From Streptomyces sp. NBC_00483 (lineage in GTDB: Bacteria; Actinomycetota; Actinomycetes; Streptomycetales; Streptomycetaceae): 64,000 bases of DNA. The position numbers and the translations under genes were made by a program. Below are positions 17,616 to 25,553 of the stretch, in pieces. Every line of letters begins with the position of its first letter. Position 1 is the stretch's first letter. The stretch covers positions 3,224,001 through 3,288,000 of the forward strand of contig NZ_CP107880.1 of the NCBI RefSeq assembly GCF_036013745.1, given 5' to 3'. The notes beneath the pieces are model-generated. The model saw nothing but the letters and a program-made list of their open reading frames with translations, did no database searches and had not been told where the DNA came from.

Positions 17616-18503
17616 TCACGCCGCGTGGATCGCCTGGTCCACTCCGGGGTGGGCGAACTCGAAACCGGATTCCAGCAACCGCGTGGGCACGGCCCGGGTG
17701 GACCCAAGAACGTCACCCGACATCTCACCGAGCACCACCCTCAGCACCGCCGACGGAACCGGCAGCACCGCAGGCCTCCGCAGAACCCGCCCCATCGCCT
17801 CCGTCACCTCCCGGTTCGTCGCCGGCTGCGGCGCCGTCAGGTTCACAGGCCCGGCCACGTCACCCGCATCCAAAAGGTGCCGCAGCGCCGCCACATGATC
17901 GTCGAGCGCGATGTACGACCAGTACTGCCGACCGTCCCCCATCCGCCCACCGAGCCCCGCCTTGAACAGCGGGAAGAGCTTGCCCCAGGCCCCACCGCCC
18001 CGCGCCACGACAAGACCGGTGCGGGCGAACACCGTACGGATGCCCGCCTGGTGCGCGGGCGCTGCCGCCGCCTCCCACTCGACGCAGAGCGAGGGCAGGA
18101 AGCCGTCGCCCGCCGGCGCCGTCTCGTCGACCGTGCGGCTGCCCGTGTCGCCGTAGTAGCCGACCGCGCTGCCGTTGAGGAAGACCCGCGGCGGCGTGTC
18201 CAGCCCGGCCGCCGCCCGCGCGAGCGTCTGCGTACCGAGGACCCGGCTGTCGCGGATCTCCCGCTTGTACGCGGCCGTCCACCGATGGTCGCCGACCCCG
18301 GCCCCCGCGAGGTTGACGATCGCCTCGCAGCCGGCGAGCCGGGACGTGTCGACGTAACCCTCCTTCGGATCCCAGCGGGCCTCGTCCGCCGCCCGTGGCG
18401 CGCGCCGCACCAGGCGCACCACGTCGTGCCCGTCGTCCGTCAGGGACCGCACCAGGGCCGAGCCGGTGAGTCCGGATGCGCCCGCCACCGCGAAACGTGT
18501 CAT
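17616..18503 (-). CDS. TIGR01777-type NAD(P)-binding epimerase-like protein (SDR superfamily)
   Basis: 295 residues with an extended Rossmann fold: FAVAGASGLTGSALVRSL nucleotide loop at the N-terminus, EAIVNLAGAGVGDHRW, a YYGDTG segment in the active-site region (GSAVGYYGDTG), and a C-terminal helical part ending in the typical GF.F.HP pattern (SGFEFAHPGVDQAI). The YfcH/SulA-like family has no settled substrate; in other bacteria members affect cell division. Start ATG 18503 was chosen because CAGGAT sits exactly 7 nt upstream on the minus strand, marking a leaderless promoter that would exclude the ATG at 18512. It is divergent from the GNAT gene with only 33 bp between start codons. Confidence 0.9.
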   Translation of the reverse strand: MTRFAVAGASGLTGSALVRSLTDDGHDVVRLVRRAPRAADEARWDPKEGYVDTSRLAGCEAIVNLAGAGVGDHRWTAAYKREIRDSRVLGTQTLARAAAGLDTPPRVFLNGSAVGYYGDTGSRTVDETAPAGDGFLPSLCVEWEAAAAPAHQAGIRTVFARTGLVVARGGGAWGKLFPLFKAGLGGRMGDGRQYWSYIALDDHVAALRHLLDAGDVAGPVNLTAPQPATNREVTEAMGRVLRRPAVLPVPSAVLRVVLGEMSGDVLGSTRAVPTRLLESGFEFAHPGVDQAIHAA

Positions 18504-18510
18504 GGGACCC

Positions 18511-18529
18511 ATCCTGCCCGTCGTACAGT
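18511..18529. promoter_or_regulatory. Overlapping divergent -10 hexamers of two leaderless genes
   Basis: On the minus strand CAGGAT (18511-18516) ends 7 nt before the ATG of the SDR gene. On the plus strand TACAGT (18524-18529) ends 7 nt before the ATG of the GNAT gene. The two -10 sites are 7 bp apart, so the -35 regions must fall in or next to the opposite gene's coding sequence. Confidence 0.55.
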
Positions 18530-18536
18530 CGGCCGC

Positions 18537-19037
18537 ATGTCAGCCCCCGAGGACTCCGTGGCCCACATACGTTTCGCCGTCCCCGAGGACGCGCCCGCGC
18601 TCGACCGCCTCGACCGGGACACCTGGTCGCATCTGCACGCGGTGACGGCGCTCGACCCGGCCCCTTCGCCGTTCTTCAACGAGCGTTTCGGCCCGCGCGA
18701 CCACCTCGTCGCCGAGCTCGACGGCGTGCTCGTCGGCTACATCCGCCTCGGCCTCCCCACGCCCCTGGAGGCGAACGCGCACGTACGGCAGATCATGGGG
18801 CTCGCGGTCGCCGACGCGGCCCGCGGGCGCGGCGCCGGCCGGGCCCTGGTGCGGGGCGCGATCGAGCTGGCACGGCGGCAGGGCGCGCGCCGGATCACGC
18901 TGCGCGTCCTCGGCCACAACACCCCGGCCCGGAAGCTGTACGAGGCGGAGGGCTTCGTCATCGAGGGCGTGCTGCCCGGGGAGTTCCTGCTCGACGGGTC
19001 GTACGTGGACGACGTGCTGATGGGACAGCCCCTGTAG
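18537..19037 (+). CDS. GNAT-family N-acetyltransferase
   Basis: 166 residues with the acetyl-CoA fold: VGYIRLGLP strand, MGLAVADAARGRGAGRALVRGAIELAR carrying the R/Q-x-x-G-x-G/A pyrophosphate loop, then ITLRVLGHNTPARKLYEAEGFVIEGVLPGEFLLDG with the usual GF/Y turn. This resembles ribosomal-protein or small-amine acetyltransferases, but no substrate can be assigned. The start is fixed by TACAGT 7 nt upstream and the lack of a ribosome site. Confidence 0.9.
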   Translation: MSAPEDSVAHIRFAVPEDAPALDRLDRDTWSHLHAVTALDPAPSPFFNERFGPRDHLVAELDGVLVGYIRLGLPTPLEANAHVRQIMGLAVADAARGRGAGRALVRGAIELARRQGARRITLRVLGHNTPARKLYEAEGFVIEGVLPGEFLLDGSYVDDVLMGQPL

Positions 19038-19141
19038 CCCGTCCGGCGCGGCGCAGTCACGGCGCGGTCACGGCGTGCGACGGGCCCCGACTCGTAGCAG
19101 GGTGAGGTGGAACGTCCGTCGCGAAGGGAGCCGAAGCCGGC

Positions 19142-20290
19142 ATGACCTGGCCCGTGGCGCGCCGCAGGGACGAGGCGGAGCGTGCCTGGCTGCGCGGTGC
19201 GCCGCCGCCGCGCTGGTTGCGGTGGCTGCCGATCGCTCTGCTCGTGGTCCTGTACGCGCTTCAGGCCCCCACGGGATACCGGTTCGAGCTCGCGTTCCCG
19301 CTCGCGGCCATCCCCCCGCTCGCCGCGCTGTCGTACGGTCCCGTGGCCACGGCCCTGTACGGCGGCTTCGTCCTCCTGCTCCTGGAACTGCCTCGCACCG
19401 GCTTCGGGCGCCCCGGCGACAGTGACGTACTGACGGTGGGTCTCGTCGCCGTGCTGAGCACGGCGATCGCCCTGGTCCGCAGGCGCAGGGACGAGCAGCT
19501 GGTCACGGTGCGCACGGTCGCGGAGGCCGCCCAGTTCGCGGTGCTGCCGCCGCTGCCCGAGCGGGTCGGCGCCGTGTGCTGCGCGGGCCTGTACCGGGCT
19601 GCGCACCGCGGCGCCCTGGTCGGCGGCGACCTCTTCGACGTGCGCAAGGGCCCGACCGGCGTGCGCGCTGTCGTCGGCGACGTACAGGGGCACGGTCTGT
19701 CGGCGGTGGGCACGGTCGCGGGGCTGCTCGGCGCGTTCCGGGAGGCGGTGCTCGACCAGCCGGACCTGGAGGGCGTGGCGGCGCGGCTCGACCGGCGGCT
19801 CGTGGTGGACACGGCGGAGGACGAGCACGCGGAGCTGTTCGCGACGGCGGTGCTGCTCGAATTCCCCGACCCCTCCCCCGGCGAGGCGCCCGTCGTGCAC
19901 GTCATCAGCTGCGGCCACCCGCATCCGCTGCTGCTGCGCGACGGACGGGTGACCGAGCTGGACGTGCCGTCGGGGGCGCCGCTCGGTCTCGGCCTCGCGG
20001 AGGTCGCGCCGCCCGAGCGGCTCACGGTCGAACTGCTGCCCGGGGACCGGCTGATCGCCCCGACGGACGGGGTGACGGAGGCGCGGAACCGGGTCGGGGA
20101 CTTCTATCCACTCGCCGACCGGCTTCCGCAGTTCGCGGGCGAGGATCCGGCCGGGCTCACGGACGCGGTGTGGCGGGACGTCATCCGGTTCGCGGGATCG
20201 GTCAGGGACGACCTGACACTGCTCGTCTTCGCCCCTCTCGTGTCCGCTCCCGGCGCCACGCGGACCCCGGACGTGCCTCACGAGGCGTGA
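19142..20290 (+). CDS. Membrane-anchored PP2C/SpoIIE-type serine phosphatase
   Basis: 382 residues. The N-terminal 110 contain three or four membrane spans (LPIALLVVLYALQ, FPLAAIPPLAALSYG, ALYGGFVLLLLELP, VGLVAVLSTAIALV). A linker leads to a SpoIIE-like phosphatase domain from about residue 130: LVGGDLFDVRKGPTGVRAVVGDVQGHGL with metal-binding aspartates, then HVISCGHPHPLLLRDG, and the final DDLTLLVFAPL with the last metal aspartate. These proteins usually dephosphorylate anti-anti-sigma factors. The membrane part may sense a surface signal. A beta-helix-like lipoprotein gene follows 17 bp later but has its own putative -10. Confidence 0.93.
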   Translation: MTWPVARRRDEAERAWLRGAPPPRWLRWLPIALLVVLYALQAPTGYRFELAFPLAAIPPLAALSYGPVATALYGGFVLLLLELPRTGFGRPGDSDVLTVGLVAVLSTAIALVRRRRDEQLVTVRTVAEAAQFAVLPPLPERVGAVCCAGLYRAAHRGALVGGDLFDVRKGPTGVRAVVGDVQGHGLSAVGTVAGLLGAFREAVLDQPDLEGVAARLDRRLVVDTAEDEHAELFATAVLLEFPDPSPGEAPVVHVISCGHPHPLLLRDGRVTELDVPSGAPLGLGLAEVAPPERLTVELLPGDRLIAPTDGVTEARNRVGDFYPLADRLPQFAGEDPAGLTDAVWRDVIRFAGSVRDDLTLLVFAPLVSAPGATRTPDVPHEA

Positions 20291-20307
20291 GGTGTGAACG
20301 TAGGCGC

Positions 20308-21654
20308 ATGAAGAACCCGGGACTCCCGCGCCGCCAGGGACACCGCCGAACCGCGGTCACCGCCTCCGTACTGCTGCTGCCGCTCGCCGTCTCCACGTTG
20401 TCCGCCTGTTCCGACGACGACGGGGCGACCAATCCGCCGCCCACGGCCTCACCCGCCGCGACGGCGAGCGGCGCCCGCTGTGTGACGGACCGGCCGGCCG
20501 ACGACAAGGGCCCGGACGCGAAGCCGCGCGCGAAGGCCGCGTACACGGTCGACGACAAGACCGTGAAGGCGAAGTCGCACAAGGAGTTCAAGACGACGAA
20601 GCGCGACGAGTCCGCGCTGCTCGTGTCCGGTTCCGGGAAGCTGACGACGCGCGACGCGAAGATCATCAAGCATGGCGGCACCTCGTCCCTCACCGCGTCC
20701 GACGGGCACGGCCTCAACGCGGCCGCGCTCGCCCGCGACGGGGGGACGCTCACGATGTCCGGCGGCCGGATGTCCACCCAGGACAAGGGCTCGATCGGGG
20801 TGTTCGCCGCGGGCAAGGACGCGAAGGCCACGCTCAGCTCGGGCGGCATCAGGACGCACGGCGCCTCCGCACACGGCGTGGCGGCCGCGCACGGTGGCAC
20901 CCTCGGCCTGACGTACGTGGAGATCGACACGGCGGCCGCGCAGGCGGCGCCGGTGGCCGTGGGGCCCGGCGGCGGGAAGGTCACGGTGTCCGGCGGCACG
21001 ATGACCTCGGCGGGCTGCGGGTCGCCGGGCGTGCAGACGGAGGGCGACGTCTCCCTGTCGCAGACGCTGTTCGACCTGGCCAACTCGGAGGCGTTCACCG
21101 TGGAGGCCGGGGGTTCGCTGTCCCTGAAGGACGTCCGGGCGTCCGCGGCGGCGGGCGGTGTCGTGCTGCGCGGCGACGGCGCGACCTCGTACCGGATGAC
21201 CGGCGGGGCGGTCCAGGCGTCCGACGGTGACATCTTCGCGGTCCAACAGGCCGACGCCGACATCGAGTTGAGTGGTGGCGCCGATGTGAAGACGAAGGAC
21301 GGCAAGCTGCTGCGGGTCACGGACAAGGGCACGGCGACGTTCCGCGCGAACAGCGAAAAGCTGAAGGGCAGCGTGGCCGTGACGAAGGGCTCCTCCGCCA
21401 CCCTCGACCTGACAGGCTCCACCGACCTGGACGGCAAGATCGTGGGGGCGGCGTCGCTGACGCTCGGCCCCAGGACGCAGTGGTCCGTGTCCGGGGACTC
21501 GGCGCTGAAGGGCCTGAAGCTGGCCGACGGGGCGAAGGTCTCCGACGTGATCGTGGGCAACGGTCACACGGTGACGTACGACAAGGCGTCGAGCCCGGAC
21601 CTGCACGGGAAGAAGTACCAGCTGGAGGGCGGCGGCACGCTCAAGCCCGCGTAG
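20308..21654 (+). CDS. Lipoprotein with repetitive right-handed beta-helix-like body
   Basis: 448 residues. A signal peptide with lipobox LSAC (about residues 31-34) predicts attachment to the outer face of the membrane. After a Pro/Ala linker, the body is built of short Gly/Ser/Thr/Asp-rich units with alternating hydrophobics and recurrent GG turns (KLTTRDAKIIKHGGTSSLTA, GTLTMSGGRMSTQDKGSIG, GKVTVSGGTMTSAGCG, TSYRMTGGAVQASDGD). This pattern suggests a parallel beta-helix or carbohydrate-binding solenoid. No catalytic motif is visible. It follows the membrane phosphatase gene by 17 bp, so the two may act together at the surface, which is speculation. GAACGT is 6 nt before the ATG. Confidence 0.85.
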   Translation: MKNPGLPRRQGHRRTAVTASVLLLPLAVSTLSACSDDDGATNPPPTASPAATASGARCVTDRPADDKGPDAKPRAKAAYTVDDKTVKAKSHKEFKTTKRDESALLVSGSGKLTTRDAKIIKHGGTSSLTASDGHGLNAAALARDGGTLTMSGGRMSTQDKGSIGVFAAGKDAKATLSSGGIRTHGASAHGVAAAHGGTLGLTYVEIDTAAAQAAPVAVGPGGGKVTVSGGTMTSAGCGSPGVQTEGDVSLSQTLFDLANSEAFTVEAGGSLSLKDVRASAAAGGVVLRGDGATSYRMTGGAVQASDGDIFAVQQADADIELSGGADVKTKDGKLLRVTDKGTATFRANSEKLKGSVAVTKGSSATLDLTGSTDLDGKIVGAASLTLGPRTQWSVSGDSALKGLKLADGAKVSDVIVGNGHTVTYDKASSPDLHGKKYQLEGGGTLKPA

Positions 21655-21680
21655 GACCGGGCCGGGCTGGAGCCGGGGCG

Positions 21681-22523
21681 CTAGCGCCGTTTTTGCAGCG
21701 CCGCGGCCCGCTCCCTGATCTCGGGCAGCTTCCCCATCAGGGCGAGGCCGGGGCAGAACGTCTCGTAGCCGTCACGGTGCCCGGAGACCGCGAAGAAGTT
21801 GTGGGCCGTGCCCGTCCTGAAGCGGGCCAGGTCGTTGCTGGACACCAGGCGCACGTGCGAGCGCGGGTCGATCCCGGAGAGGCCCAGCTTCCAGGCGGAG
21901 ACGGCGGCGATCGCGTCGGTCATCGCCTTCGGCACCGGGGTGCCCTCGGTGAACGTGCCGATCGCGGCGATCCCCGCCGTGTCCCGGTTGAAGCCCTGCG
22001 TGTGGGCGCCGACGACGGGCCGTCCTGTGCCGCCCGCGCGCCCCTCGTAGACGGTGCCGCAGCGGTCGACGAGGAAGTTGTAGCCGATGTCGTCCCACTC
22101 CTTGCCGCCCGAGGCGCCGCTGCCCGCCTGGCCCGCGTACAGGTAGCGGATGATGCGCGGCGAGTCCGCGCAGTCGTAGTCGTTCGGCGAGTCGGTGTGG
22201 TGCAGGAAGACGGCCTTGACGCGGTCGCCGTAGCGGACCGGGTCACGGTGGTACGCCTCGGCTCCCGCGAGCCAGCGCGAGCGCGGCACGATCCGGGGGC
22301 GCTCCGCCGGCACCCGGCCGCCCATGCGGCTGCCCACGCGGCCGCCCACGGGCGCGACCCGCTTCGCCGACACCGCGGAGGCCGGCAGCTCGCCGCGGGC
22401 CGTGGCCGCGAAGCGCTCGGGCCCTGGCCGGTCGACCGTCGCGGCACACAGCAGAAGGAGCCCGAGGGCCAGGGCTCCGGGCAGCCAGCGCAACTTTCTC
22501 CGTACGAGGTGCACGCCTCCCAC
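21681..22523 (-). CDS. Secreted N-acetylmuramoyl-L-alanine amidase, PGRP/amidase_2 type
   Basis: About 280 residues. A short basic N-terminus (LVRRKLRW) and a hydrophobic segment (LPGALALGLLLLCAATV) form a signal peptide or anchor. After a linker, the peptidoglycan-recognition domain begins RIVPRSRWLAGAEAYH and continues VKAVFLHHTDSPNDYDC with zinc-ligand histidine, WDDIGYNFLVDRCGTVYEGRAGG, VVGAHTQGFNRDTAGIAAIG, and FFAVSGHRDGYETFCPGLALMGKL with the last zinc ligands. It would cleave the amide bond between muramic acid and the stem peptide. The start is uncertain (GTG 22523 or 22514; the ATG at 22619 would overlap the divergent protease gene). Confidence 0.92.
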   Translation of the reverse strand: MGGVHLVRRKLRWLPGALALGLLLLCAATVDRPGPERFAATARGELPASAVSAKRVAPVGGRVGSRMGGRVPAERPRIVPRSRWLAGAEAYHRDPVRYGDRVKAVFLHHTDSPNDYDCADSPRIIRYLYAGQAGSGASGGKEWDDIGYNFLVDRCGTVYEGRAGGTGRPVVGAHTQGFNRDTAGIAAIGTFTEGTPVPKAMTDAIAAVSAWKLGLSGIDPRSHVRLVSSNDLARFRTGTAHNFFAVSGHRDGYETFCPGLALMGKLPEIRERAAALQKRR

Positions 22524-22607
22524 CCTGGGCCCGGCGCGGCCTGTGCGGTCAGCCACAGTGGGCCAGGTGGTGGAACCATCGGGGGCACCCGGGCGTTTCT
22601 TACCGGT

Positions 22608-23804
22608 ATGGACCTCCACATACTCGACGTGCTGCTGCTCGTGGTGGCCCTCGCCTACGCCGTGTCCGGCTACCGGCGCGGACTGCTCGCGGGCTGCGTC
22701 TCACTGGCCGGGTTCGTGGGCGGTGCGGCCGTCGGCGTCTGGCTGCTGCCGTTCCTGATGGAGACGGTCACGCCGGGCACCACTTCGGCCACGATCGTCG
22801 CCGTCCTCACGGTGCTCGTGCCGGCGGTCGCCGGGCACGGGCTCGCCGGGCTGCTCGCGGCGCGGGTGCGCGGCGGGATGTCGCACGCGCCGGGCCCGCT
22901 GCGCGTGGCCGACGGGGTGGGCGGTGGCGCGGCGACCGCGGTGGCCGTCCTGGTGGTGGCGTGGGTGGCGGGCAGCGTCCTCGTCGCCTCGTCCTCCACG
23001 GTCCTCAACCAGGCGATCCGGAACTCCTCGGTGCTCGGCGCGGTGCAGCACTCCATGCCGTCGACGACCCCGTCCTGGTTCTCGCAGGCCACAGGGGCGC
23101 TCACCTCGGCGGGCTTCCCGCAGGTCTTCGACCCGTTCGCGAGCGAGCCACCCGCCAAGGTGGCCAAGCCGTCCGGGGACAACGTGACGGCGAAGGCGAC
23201 CGGCGCGGCCCAGCGCAGCAGCGTCAAGGTGCAGGGCGCGTCCGGCACCCAGGGCCGCGAGGGCAGCGGTTTCGTGTACAGCTCCGAGCACGTCATGACC
23301 AACGCGCATGTGGTCGCGGGCATCGACGACCCGACGGTGCGGGTGGGCGGCACGGGCCACGCGTACGAGGCGAAGGTCGTCCTCTTCGACCCGGACAAGG
23401 ACGTGGCGGTCCTCTACGTCCCCGGGCTCGACGCCCCGTCCCTCCGCTTCGACGACTCGGCCGGGCGCGGCGACGCCGCCGTGGTCGCGGGCTACCCGCA
23501 GGACGGCGGCCTCGACCTCCAGGCCGCCACCGTCGACGACACGATCAAGGCGGCGGGCCAGGACATCTACGGCTCCGGCAACGTCACGCGCGACATCTAC
23601 TCGATCCGCTCCACGGTCCTGCCCGGCAACTCCGGCGGCCCGCTCCTCGACACGGACGGCGAGGTGTACGGAGTGGTGTTCGCCCGGTCCACGACGGACG
23701 ACGGGACGGGCTACGTGCTGACGGCGGACGAGGTGTCGTCCGACGCGCAGCGGGCGGCGTCGGCGACGACGGCGGTGGACACGGGGGCGCTGGTCTCTTC
23801 CTAG
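22608..23804 (+). CDS. MarP-like membrane-anchored serine protease (CvpA plus trypsin-like domain)
   Basis: 398 residues. Four predicted membrane helices occupy about residues 1-125 (CvpA-like: LLLVVALAYAVSGYRRGLLAG, ATIVAVLTVLVPAV, AVAVLVVAWVAGSVLVASSS). A periplasmic-side chymotrypsin-like domain follows with the catalytic triad visible: His in MTNAHVVAG, Asp in FDPDKDVAVLYVPG, Ser in VLPGNSGGPLL. Mycobacterial MarP of this layout protects against acid stress by processing a peptidoglycan hydrolase. Here a peptidoglycan amidase is encoded divergently next door, a suggestive but unproven pairing. No clear ribosome site is seen before ATG 22608. Confidence 0.93.
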   Translation: MDLHILDVLLLVVALAYAVSGYRRGLLAGCVSLAGFVGGAAVGVWLLPFLMETVTPGTTSATIVAVLTVLVPAVAGHGLAGLLAARVRGGMSHAPGPLRVADGVGGGAATAVAVLVVAWVAGSVLVASSSTVLNQAIRNSSVLGAVQHSMPSTTPSWFSQATGALTSAGFPQVFDPFASEPPAKVAKPSGDNVTAKATGAAQRSSVKVQGASGTQGREGSGFVYSSEHVMTNAHVVAGIDDPTVRVGGTGHAYEAKVVLFDPDKDVAVLYVPGLDAPSLRFDDSAGRGDAAVVAGYPQDGGLDLQAATVDDTIKAAGQDIYGSGNVTRDIYSIRSTVLPGNSGGPLLDTDGEVYGVVFARSTTDDGTGYVLTADEVSSDAQRAASATTAVDTGALVSS

Positions 23805-23829
23805 GACCCGTCCCCTGGTCGTGCGGAGG

Positions 23830-24423
23830 TCAGCTCAGGGACTTCCCGGTCGGGACGACGACTCCGTACAGGTCGGTGATCGTCGCCATCGCCCCGAGGT
23901 GCAGCTGCTCGGCGGGCACCTCGACGCCGCCGACGGAGGTCAGGGGGCGCGTGGCGCAGGCGTCGGCGACCACGGTGGGCCGGTTGCCGCGCAGGAACGC
24001 GCCCTGCGCGGTGAACTGCACGCACATGTGCGACATGAACCCGATCACGATGACGTCCTTGTGGCCCGCGGCGTCGACGCGCTCGCCCAGGTCGGTGCCG
24101 ACGAAGGAGTCCGGGGCCGGCTTGACCACGACGGCCTCGCCCTCGGCGGGCGCCACGTCCGGGTGGATCTCCCCGATCTCGGCGCGGATGTCGTACGCGG
24201 AGCCCTCGCCGCCGTCGTGCTGGACGTGGACGATCGTCGAGCCCGCCGCGCGGGCCCGGGCGAGGAGTTCGGCGGCGTTGTCGAGGGCGGTCCGCCAGCC
24301 CTCCAGCTCCATCACGCCGCGGGTGTAGGTGTTCTGGTAGTCGACCAGGATCAGCGTCGCGTCGGCGAGCGAGGCGGGCGTCTCGTCGAGGCCGTTGAGG
24401 GTGCGCAGAGTCGTTGTTGGCAT
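23830..24423 (-). CDS. Cysteine hydrolase of the isochorismatase family
   Basis: 197 residues with the isochorismatase/nicotinamidase fold. The catalytic triad is visible: Asp in TLILVDYQNTY, Lys in VVVKPAPDSFVGTDL, and Cys in VIGFMSHMCVQFTAQGAFLRG. Substrates in this family range from isochorismate and nicotinamide to ureido compounds, and none can be chosen here. It is divergent from a GlxA-type regulator whose DJ-1 domain often senses such substrates, so that regulator probably controls it. TAGCGT on the minus strand (24431-24436) is 7 nt from the ATG, pointing to a leaderless transcript. Confidence 0.9.
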   Translation of the reverse strand: MPTTTLRTLNGLDETPASLADATLILVDYQNTYTRGVMELEGWRTALDNAAELLARARAAGSTIVHVQHDGGEGSAYDIRAEIGEIHPDVAPAEGEAVVVKPAPDSFVGTDLGERVDAAGHKDVIVIGFMSHMCVQFTAQGAFLRGNRPTVVADACATRPLTSVGGVEVPAEQLHLGAMATITDLYGVVVPTGKSLS

Positions 24424-24430
24424 GCCTGAA

Positions 24431-24436
24431 ACGCTA
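24431..24436 (-). promoter_or_regulatory. Putative -10 hexamer of leaderless isochorismatase-family gene
   Basis: TAGCGT on the minus strand ends 7 nt before the ATG at 24423. A divergent TAACAT (about 24466-24471) could serve the regulator gene on the other strand. Confidence 0.5.
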
Positions 24437-24508
24437 CGAGCGGCGCCGCCATGTCGGCAATGACGGCTAACATGCAGATTCGGACACAGCCAGGGAGAGG
24501 GGCCCACC

Positions 24509-25501
24509 GTGAGCGGCGGGAGCACCACCGAACGACTCGTCGTCATCGTGCTCTTCGAAGGCGTCGACACGCTCGACGTCACGGGCCCGCCCGAGGTGTT
24601 CGCGCTGGTCAGGCGCGAGGGAGACGCCACCTACCGGGTCCTGCTCGCCGCCGAGACCCTGGACCCGGTCACCACCTCCGCGGGCGTACGCGTCCTGCCC
24701 GACGTCACCTTCGACGACGCGGCCCGCCTGAGCATCGACACCCTCCTCGTGCCGGGCTCGGTCGAGGCCGACCCCGAGCGCGGGGTACGCGCCCTTGCGG
24801 AGCCCGCGGTGGTCGACCGGGTGCGGGCGCTCGCGGGGCGGGCCCGCCGGGTCGCGTCCGTCTGCGTCGGGGCGCATCTGCTCGCGGCGGCCGGGCTGCT
24901 CGACGGCAGGCGCGCCACCACCCACTGGTCGACCGCGCGCCAACTCGCCGATGAGCACCCGGAGATCGACGTCGACCCCGACCCGATCTTCATCCGCGAG
25001 GGGGACATCTGGACCGGGGCCGGCATCAGCTCCTGCCTCGACCTGTCCCTCGCCCTGGTCGCCGACGACCTCGGCGAGCCGACGGCGCTGCGGGTGGCGC
25101 GGCAGCTGGTGATGTACCTGAAGCGGCCGAGCGGCCAGAGCCAGTTCAGCGTGCCGCTGGCACAGGCCTCCACGACGCGGCGCGTGGAGGACCTGCGTCA
25201 GCACATCACCCGGCATCTCGGAGAGCCGCTCACCGTCGCGGACCTGGCCGGGCACGCCCACGTCAGCGAGCGTCAGCTCACCCGGATCTTCAAGTCCGAA
25301 CTGGGCACGACACCGAGCGCGTACGTCGAGTCGGCGCGCGTCGAGCGGGCCCGCCAGCGACTCGAATCGTCCGACGACACGCTCGACCGCATCGCCTCCA
25401 CCTGCGGTTTCGGCACGACGGACACGCTGGTGCGGGCGTTCCGCCGACAGCTCGACACGACACCGACGGCGTACCGGCACCGCTTCCGCGTCTCCGTATA
25501 G
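24509..25501 (+). CDS. GlxA-type transcriptional regulator (DJ-1/PfpI domain plus AraC HTH)
   Basis: 330 residues. The N-terminal half is a class I amidotransferase-like DJ-1/PfpI domain: VIVLFEGVDTLDVTGPPEVF, then VASVCVGAHLLAAAGLLDGRRATTHW with the nucleophile-elbow cysteine. The C-terminal half is an AraC-type double helix-turn-helix (LTVADLAGHAHVSERQLTRIF, LDRIASTCGFGTTDTLVRAFRR). Family members act as activators or repressors of adjacent catabolic genes. A GAGAGG-type site precedes the GTG. Its 3' end is tandemly triplicated (25493-25540). Confidence 0.93.
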   Translation: MSGGSTTERLVVIVLFEGVDTLDVTGPPEVFALVRREGDATYRVLLAAETLDPVTTSAGVRVLPDVTFDDAARLSIDTLLVPGSVEADPERGVRALAEPAVVDRVRALAGRARRVASVCVGAHLLAAAGLLDGRRATTHWSTARQLADEHPEIDVDPDPIFIREGDIWTGAGISSCLDLSLALVADDLGEPTALRVARQLVMYLKRPSGQSQFSVPLAQASTTRRVEDLRQHITRHLGEPLTVADLAGHAHVSERQLTRIFKSELGTTPSAYVESARVERARQRLESSDDTLDRIASTCGFGTTDTLVRAFRRQLDTTPTAYRHRFRVSV

Positions 25502-25540
25502 CGGCCCATCCGTATCGCGGCCCATCCGTATCGCGGCCCA
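25493..25540. repeat. 16-bp unit tandemly triplicated across a stop codon
   Basis: TCCGTATAGCGGCCCA (25493-25508, containing the TAG stop of the GlxA-type gene) is followed by two copies in which the stop-codon A has become C (TCCGTATCGCGGCCCA at 25509-25524 and 25525-25540). Confidence 0.95.
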
Positions 25541-25553
25541 TCCGTGCGACGGC

